DNA of 64,000 bases, taken from contig JAWNZC010000087.1 in the NCBI GenBank assembly GCA_035771165.1, positions 5,587,501 to 5,651,500 of the forward strand, given 5' to 3'. Both the position numbers and the translations under genes were made by a program. The first letter of the stretch is position 1. Every line of letters starts with the position of its first letter. The notes below the pieces were generated by a model that was not told where the DNA came from, did no database searches, and saw only the letters and a list, made by a program, of their open reading frames with translations. Positions 58,001 through 64,000 of the stretch are shown one piece after another. Origin of the DNA: Paragorgia papillata (taxonomy: Eukaryota; Cnidaria; Anthozoa; Scleralcyonacea; Coralliidae).

Positions 58001-59223
58001 AGCTTCCAAACTGAATGATAACCTTTCAAGACTTTTGAGGACTTCATTTCAAACTTAAAAGTCAAAATAAACACTTTTGAAATATTATGCTTAACTCTTT
58101 TTACCCTGTTTCTTACTTCTCCTCCCTCCTCCCTGATTTCAACATTATGTTCTTTTATTATTTCAATTTTAATTATCTCAACCCCCTCCATCATTTACAT
58201 TCCCTCATCATTATATTATTTCGATATCTTTCTAAATTGCATTAAATGTCAAATTTTAATTTTCAATTTATATTATTAACCTGCAAGATTTGCCGAACTA
58301 AGGCAAGAGGAGGATCTGGCCATCTTCTCTCCAGTCCAAGAGCTTTAAACTTATTTTTTAGCCACGAAAGACTACGAAATATTTTATATAGATATAAGTA
58401 CATGTCCAATAAATAGGTTTTAACTAATGCACCTGTCAATGTCTTCCCCGCGGGGAGGGAGGGCGGGCATACCGAGGGGATTTGACTATGATTTGGGCCC
58501 CCTGAGTGGGGAATTTGTCAGAATGATCCTGCCCGCATGCGGGGTAATTTGACTGGGAGATTTGACAATTTTTGTCCAGCACAATGTGATTTTGGAGGGG
58601 CCATTTGACAGGAGGGAAACCGAAAATGTCAAATTCCCCTGGGTATGCCCGCCCTCCCTCCCCGCGGGGAAGACATTGACAGGTGCATAACAACACTGTA
58701 TCAGATGCAGTACCAGCCACCAGGAATTAAATTAACAGTATTTTGGGGTGACACAATATTTTGAGTGGACACAATATTTTGAGTGGACACAATATTTTGA
58801 GTGGACACAAATAGGAATGTCAAATAAACAAGAAAAATTAAACATGAAAAAAAAGAACATTCAATATTTTTTGTAGGCACACTACATTTTGGGTGGGTTG
58901 CAGCCCACTACCACCAGGCCAGGGGGGTAATTAAAGATTATTGTAAGTAAACATTAAACATTTCAGTTGCAAAAAAATAAAGTTGAATACCTTCGGCTGA
59001 TTCCTTGTTCTTTGCGTAAATAAATAAGAATAAGTGTATATGGTTTCCACTGCTTCCAATACTTTACGATACATCCTTTTAAATAAAAGGCGAACAGACC
59101 TAATATATACAGACATAACCATCGCCATTGGGCATCCAGAGCATCAAACTGATCAAAGCATCACGGAACTAAAATTTAGATAGCGTTTATATTGGTATAC
59201 TTACTGTTTATATCAGCCTCCAT
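52042..59223 (-). CDS. Outer DDE integrase-type transposase, many exons
   Basis: Minus-strand exons: 59,205-59,223 (MEADIN, tentative), about 59,140-58,991, 58,281-58,371, 57,968-58,022, 57,773-57,866, about 56,383-56,462, 53,656-53,753, 53,416-53,558, 53,303-53,368, 52,931-52,977, 52,664-52,815 and 52,042-52,145 (stop TAA). From 57,968 onward the splice phases match. The core shows Asp in WHMDGYDKL (56,436-56,438), HTCVDGFSRKIIWMNV, Asp in VVSDYGTEN (53,533-53,535), Glu in RSESMWSHL (53,360-53,362), then WWNTHLIRLTKYSYGPHGVP. This matches the integrase-core family related to, but distinct from, the inner integrase. The exon at 56,462 lacks AG at its acceptor (CCG/GGG), which may disable splicing. 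The start lies about 85 bp inside the right arm, so this is the likely transposase of the giant element. The first two exons and the 58,281/58,022 junction do not match in phase. Confidence 0.72.
52280..52502 (+). repeat. Direct duplication, copy 2
   Basis: Partner of 51,775-51,993, offset by about 505 bp in the same orientation. Confidence 0.9.
53845..55788. mobile_element. Large foldback element in outer integrase intron
   Basis: Left arm about 53,845-54,310 and right arm about 55,255-55,788 are inverted, with stretches such as GGTCGACCGCGGTCGGGTA, CTTCTTCAAAAATAACCGTT and GTACACAGCGCTGTCCAACG. The centre holds another MITE. The left arm keeps single diverged units of the 16-bp minisatellite that is expanded beside the right arm. 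Confidence 0.85.
54698..55120. mobile_element. MITE nested in the foldback
   Basis: The ends GCAATTTTTCGTGCAACTTG and CAAGT/GAGTTGCACGAAAAATTGC are inverted. The interior repeats versions of GTGTAACAC and TTGCAAC. Confidence 0.8.
55786..56345 (+). repeat. 16-bp minisatellite, about 35 units
   Basis: The unit is CTACACTCAGTGCTTT with CTCCGTGCTTT variants. Because 16 is not a multiple of 3, all three forward frames give the same repeated peptide, which is an artefact. It lies directly between the foldback's right arm and the integrase exon holding the first catalytic Asp. Confidence 0.97.
57505..57612. repeat. Dispersed hairpin repeat family, copy 8
   Basis: TAACCCATTAACAGGCAAGG, AATAATCTGGCATTACCAGA and AATAAAATGTTATAAAG, ending TTAATGTGTTAA; a diverged member. 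Confidence 0.75.
58428..58687. mobile_element. MITE with perfect 46-bp ends, TAA target
   Basis: The ends TGCACCTGTCAATGTCTTCC and its exact inverse continue perfectly through GGGAGGGAGGGCGGGCATAC. TAA lies on both outer sides, as PIF/Harbinger-type elements produce. It sits in an intron of the outer integrase. Confidence 0.93.
58741..58808 (+). repeat. 19-bp tandem repeat, three units
   Basis: GACACAATATTTTGAGTG repeated three times. Confidence 0.9.
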
Positions 59224-59307
59224 TGCTCAAAAAGAAAGGAAAAGATACTTTCTTTGCAATCAAATAGTTGCTCCTGTTAAACGACTTAAACCCCCCTGAC
59301 TTAAACA

Positions 59308-59672
59308 GTAGAAACCGCTGTACATAAGTATTGTTTAACCAACCAATGGTTGCTAGGTTACGAACTACGTACTTTCACTTTTCACATTTTAGACTATGTT
59401 GCTAGGTTACGAACTACGTACATTCACTTTTCACATTTTAGATGGTTGCTAGGTTACGAACTACGTACTTTTCACATTTTAGATGGTTGCTAGGTTACGA
59501 ACTATGTACTTTTCACATTTTAGATGGTTGCTAGGTTACGAACTACGTACTTTCACTTTTTGAACTTCGTACTTTCGGTTTTCCCCAACGAACTTCAAGT
59601 ACGTACTGGTGAAACGAGTTTTCAAAACGAGTTTTCAAAACGTACTTTCATTTACACCTCTCGGCTTCCGTA
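59308..59672. repeat. Right terminal inverted repeat of giant element
   Basis: Reverse complement of 20,277-20,601 with five tandem units instead of four (GGTTGCTAGGTTACGAACTA). It ends CTCTCGGCTTCCGTA next to the CTCGCA duplication. The outer integrase reads inward from here. Confidence 0.92.
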
Positions 59673-59678
59673 CTCGCA
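59673..59678. repeat. Target-site duplication CTCGCA, right
   Basis: Exact copy of 20,271-20,276. Confidence 0.85.
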
Positions 59679-61608
59679 TATTTTTCACCCAGACCGAAGG
59701 ACCTTCTTCTTCGAGTTCTTCCTTCCCGCACAGACCTTGCGTCTCCGCACTAATTTCAAGCTGAGATTAATTCCTGATAAAGGACGCGCAATAAAGGCAA
59801 AACCAAAAGCTCGTCAAATATAAGTGATAACATTAAACAAAGGCAGCCTGGCTACTTCACTTTTTAGTTAAGTCATTTTTTTTTTCTAGACCGAAGGACA
59901 AGACAGAAAAAAACTTTGGACTAGACAGAAAAAAGCTTTACCTTTTAACAATTAGACAACGAGGACGAGTTGTCTAATTGTTTTAGTAACACCCTTTACC
60001 TAGATATATTAATTTCGAGAAAATAATCCATACACGTACCGCAGAGGAGGTTGGACAAGTGCCGCAAAGCATCATGGTCCTAACACTAAAATTGATAAAT
60101 TATTGATTCATTTGCATCTGACCGCAGACGAGGAATGAACTCTGCCCAGTGGACTAGATGCGCGAAACTTTTGAAAACTCGTCACAGTTGATCCAGAATT
60201 GATAAATCTGATGGTCAGGAAAATGCGAGAACAATTCGTGACGATCATAGACAATTAATATGATCAGATTGTGCTTTATTTGGCGAATATTTTAGACAAT
60301 GGCGGATGGGCATTCAAGATAGTTTTCAAGGACCACTCAATCCTTCGGATTCGACACATTTTATATTACAAATAATGTAACAAATCAGAAATGAATTAGA
60401 TATTTACAACAAAGAAGGATTTGGTTGTGCGGTGCAACGTGTGATTCGTTACAACTGGAGAAAAGCGTGAGGTGAGATATGAGAAATCAACATTATTTGT
60501 TGTTTAGTGGTTTATGATTTCCCTCTTCCTTCATACTTAACTTTATACTTGTATCCCAAATTTTATAAAATTGTGAATAAAGCTAGCCTAAAATGTATTA
60601 TTCAATAACTATCTTTTATTTTTCTTTGTATTAAGGTGAATTCAAAATCCGAAATCGAGATAATTTATTGAATTGCCTCCAGAATCTATTGATAAACTTG
60701 GTATAACTGGTCAAATGTTCAAATATTCTATTTTAACAAATAAAGTGTATTTCCTGTATCCTAAATATATATGTAAATAAGGAACTTGAATAGAATTAAA
60801 ATGTTGCTCAACATTGATCTTGGTTGCTTCTAAAGCACTACTGTACTGACACTGATACAAGTATTCAAGCAGGGGCATTGTTAACATTTTAACATTGGTC
60901 CAACATTTTTGCAGTCAAACAACACCCTCTCCCCTGCCAAGAAAACATCAACTTTAGCGAGGGCATCAGAAAAGGTAATTAGGGTAGACAATGATCAGAT
61001 GTGAATGGGTAATCGAACTAAAAGACAGACAAAGTCCAATAAATGAACTATAAGGTAGACAAAGTTCAGCCCAAGGGTGTCTGTCTTAGACAGAGTTCAC
61101 TGTCTATCAGTATGTACATGCAGTAGCACTCGAAGGCAAAGGGATGAATAATATCCTTGCATTTATTTAGGCTTTGAGACACAGCATTTGAATTGTATAA
61201 TACTATGTGAGATAATACCTCTGTGTTAAAATGTTATTAGTTATGTCCACAATTATGCATTGTTATGTAATTATACAACTGACATTCACAACATGCAAAA
61301 CTTCAAACTACATATTTGAATGTTATTTGGCAAAAGAGAATCCATCAATTTATCATCATAAAAATCCTGTTCAGATTGGTGCTTGTGCCCTGGCACTGGG
61401 CATGGGCAACTCAGTCTGAACACTGCCAAAGTAAGTTATTCCAACACTGACATCTGTACTGTATCTCTTCACTTCCTGTAAAAAAATAGGAAGTGCGATG
61501 GAATTATTAACCCTTTCATGTCTTAAAAGTTGACTGTACAGCCAATGCCTAACTATTGTATTCACTTCGTGGGTGTACAAACCAAGGGGTGGACACAAGG
61601 GCACATGC

Positions 61609-61640
<32 letters not shown>

Positions 61641-63480
61641 TGGTTAAAGTCCCCCTTTTGCAACAAAAAAGCCCTTTATCAGATGACACGAGCCTCAAGG
61701 GTCGTTTTGGAGCTCTGCCCTGAAACAAGGTACTTTTGAAAGTGTACACTTCCCCCACCCCATCAGCTTGCTTCCTACATCACTGACTCAGTTGAAATAG
61801 ACAACTGGGGCAAAAGGGATAATAAATATTTGTAACTGAAAAACAATACGAACAACAACAAATTATAACAAATTAACAAAAAATAAAAAATACTACAACT
61901 ACAATATATTATTCACAATAACAATGACAAACAATAAACTACAAATAATCCACACACAATTTTAATAATCATACTGCTGTCATGGAACACAATGTCATTT
62001 AATATATAAAAATATCTATACATATCAGGCCTGTATACATATATAGCAGATCTTTAAGAAAGTTCAGTACATTCTGTAATAATATTTACAGAATGTATGT
62101 ATAGGCTTGATATGCACCTGAATTGTGTTTTTATACAGCGAGGTCAAGCGTTTTGGACCATAAAAACAGACAAATACCAAATTTTACTCCTTAATAATTG
62201 TCCACCACTCATTGTCCACTACACTTACTCTAAAGAATAAAGCTCGAAATATTAGGAAACTTCCAAAATTCTTGAGAAAAAACAAGCTTTAGTTGGCGAA
62301 AGGCTCTCTTAAATTTATTAGGCGCCATCTTAGAAAAAGCCGAAATACCATGGTCGGTTCAACGGCGAATATCTCGAAAACGGTTGAGAGGTCACGGGGG
62401 GTCGTCCGGATAGAATCAAACATTAGACATTTCTTCAACTTATTTCGCTAAAATTAGAGAATTCGAACCGTTGGAATTCGAGATTTTTTGCTTTGAAGAT
62501 TGTTGACAAACAGGAAGTGGGGTCTTCGCTTCGCGCGACACGACCTACATAAACTGATCAAACAAAGTAGAAAAAATACATTACCTTGCAAAATCCTGCA
62601 GATATGGATAGTCCAACAATATATCAAACGATATCGCTGCTTTTTTAAAGAAAAAAATGAATGACAATAGCGTATTAAATATTCGGTATTCTAAGTCCAA
62701 TGCAAAAATTTCAGCCGATCAAACGATGAGAAAATGAAGCCATTTCATTGGTCGACAGTATCACGTGACAATCAGGAGGGAAAACTGGAAGGAAATTTCA
62801 GATTTTAGGAAGGAAATTTTGCTAAAAAGAAGGATAAAAAAAGGAAATTTTGCTTTAGTCAAGTGGAAGCACTGGTCGTACCTCATGAAGTATTAAATAC
62901 AGTTTGGCTTGGCGAAGATGGCGGACTGCGAAGACTCTTGTGTGCTGTGAATTTAGGCCAAGAATGTCCTTTTCAAAGGTACCTGTATACCTTAACTATA
63001 AAATAGCGCCATTTAATATGGGGTTCTGCCCCAACTTTACGCGAAAATCGTGTAGATTTTATTGTACTATATTGTCATGTGTAGGGTTTTGTATGTAAAT
63101 TTCAACATGTGTAATGCATCAAAATGGATAATCCTAGTTCAGATCAGAACTTTTCTTAATAGATCGAATGGTTCGGAGATCAGATAGAATTTGATAATCA
63201 AAAATATAAGTATTTTTTTTCTATAATAAATCGCTGAACCGTCAAAATCTAATACTGTATTACTACTGTATTTTTAGTAAATTCACTTTAAAATAATTTT
63301 TCTCTTCTTCTCTTGGGTAAATTTTAGTATTTAAGAAAGAAAGAAAGATTGAGTGAGTGTTATAATTATTATTTAGTAATAATTTTACTTTTAAAAATGG
63401 GCTACCCAATCAATAATATTGGTAATCAAAAGTCATCATTAATTAATTGACTGGTAATCAGTAAACAATCAATGAAGGGG
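59679..63480. other. No gene recognised
   Basis: Right flank of the giant element. It contains a poly-C run at 61,609-61,625 next to a short CA repeat, AT-rich tracts and short open frames without recognisable patterns. A frame crossing the element's right end (ending 59,823, ...LIPDKGRAIKAKPKARQI) might be a host exon remnant, but I cannot support it. Confidence 0.45.
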
Positions 63481-63484
63481 GTTT

Positions 63485-63720
63485 TCTGTCTAGGATGTCT
63501 GAGGGTTCTCTCTTTGATGAGTAAAATCACCTGGTGTTAGACACAGTAAAACAATAAAGGAACCATTTTTGGTCACCTCAGGCAGGAATGGGTTAATCAC
63601 TTGTTAACTCATTGCTGCCTAGAATGTCTGAGGGTTCTCTCTTTAATGAGTAAAATCATCTGGTGTTAGACACAGTAAAACAATAAAGGGGCCATTTTTA
63701 ACCAGCTCAGGCAGGAATAT
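63485..63720. repeat. Dispersed hairpin repeat family, copies 9 and 10 (tandem)
   Basis: Two tandem units matching the 12.1-12.3 kb pair almost base for base (GTCTGAGGGTTCTCTCTTTG, CTGGTGTTAGACACAG, AGTAAAACAATAAAG), so the two loci 51 kb apart share the same dimer. Confidence 0.92.
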
Positions 63721-64000
63721 CTAGCTTTTCTCTACGACGCATCTGATCACACCAACACCTCCACATCGAAGGTTAATGCAACGAATATTTTTCAAGTTTT
63801 TAAAAAAAATATATCATCGAAAACATGTACATTAGTTTGTTTTCCTAGGAACAAATATCAGCCCTGGAGAATAAGATGATCATGAATTTCTCTAATTTGA
63901 ATGAAGATACTGCCACAGAAATTTTTATTGCCTGTGAATAATTTGAGTAGTTAAAAGGTAATTTTAATAAAATTTGTACTATATATACATATGTTTCAAG

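Larger units (their letters stand above)
20277..59672. mobile_element. Giant 39.4-kb DNA transposon (integrase-type, 6-bp TSD)
   Basis: Both ends begin TACGGAAGCCGAGAGGTG when read inward, and the identical hexamer CTCGCA lies directly outside each end (20,271-20,276 and 59,673-59,678). The arms are about 325 and 365 bp long. Inside are gene A (+), gene B (+), gene E (+), a DDE integrase-like transposase (-) beginning 85 bp from the right arm, and a nested inverted-repeat unit with another integrase and a HECT ligase. A 6-bp duplication and integrase-core transposase fit the eukaryotic IS3-like (IS3EU-type) superfamily, but that assignment is inference. No long deletion or rearrangement of the outer ends is visible. 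Confidence 0.85.

Noticed and set aside
58436..58720. 94-residue protein
   Set aside because: It lies entirely within a MITE whose ends are perfect inverted repeats.

Overview
This window is eukaryotic. It is AT-rich and its genes are split into many short exons with GT/AG introns. There is no bacterial-style gene packing and no rRNA, tRNA or CRISPR locus that I can recognise. The mixture of DNA transposons, foldback elements and MITE-like hairpins points to an invertebrate metazoan. An anthozoan cnidarian (coral or sea anemone) is my best guess, but that is an inference. I see no confident single-copy host gene; almost every coding segment belongs to, or sits among, mobile or multicopy families.

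Left flank, 1-20,276. A decayed SANT-like gene (about 471-5,968, +) is followed by a convergent HIRAN-domain gene relic (6,585-7,880, -). Next comes an apparently intact two-exon Crypton-type tyrosine recombinase (8,574-10,072, +) set between palindromes. After hairpin elements and tandem repeats there is a broken THAP/P-element-type transposase (13,605-16,158, -) and a non-autonomous hAT element with an 8-bp target-site duplication (17,978-18,671).

Central system, 20,277-59,672. The main discovery is one very large DNA transposon of 39.4 kb. It is bounded by inverted repeats that begin TACGGAAGCCGAGAGGTG and is flanked on both sides by the 6-bp direct repeat CTCGCA. Just inside the left arm an unknown four-exon gene (A) reads inward. 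Just inside the right arm a many-exon DDE integrase-type transposase reads inward. Genes B and E (unknown) lie between them. Nested inside is a second inverted-repeat unit (28,792-48,389). Its 1.3-1.6 kb arms carry 20-bp tandem arrays and a duplicated splice-donor exon, which apparently start two convergent genes: a second DDE integrase (30,232-34,998, one nonsense codon) and an intact 12-exon HECT-type E3 ubiquitin ligase (44,842 down to 35,444). Splice phases agree at nearly every junction, so these gene models are well supported although they are hand-built. Many smaller MITEs and foldback elements sit in the introns.

Right flank, 59,673-64,000. Nothing convincing is coded. Two more copies of a short dispersed hairpin repeat family, which recurs ten times across the window, lie near 63.5 kb.

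How the parts may work together (inference): both the outer and the inner unit use long arms containing short tandem repeats, each arm adjoining a gene that reads inward. The transposases would act on the arms. The HECT ligase would be a cargo or accessory function, perhaps acting on host factors or on the transposase.
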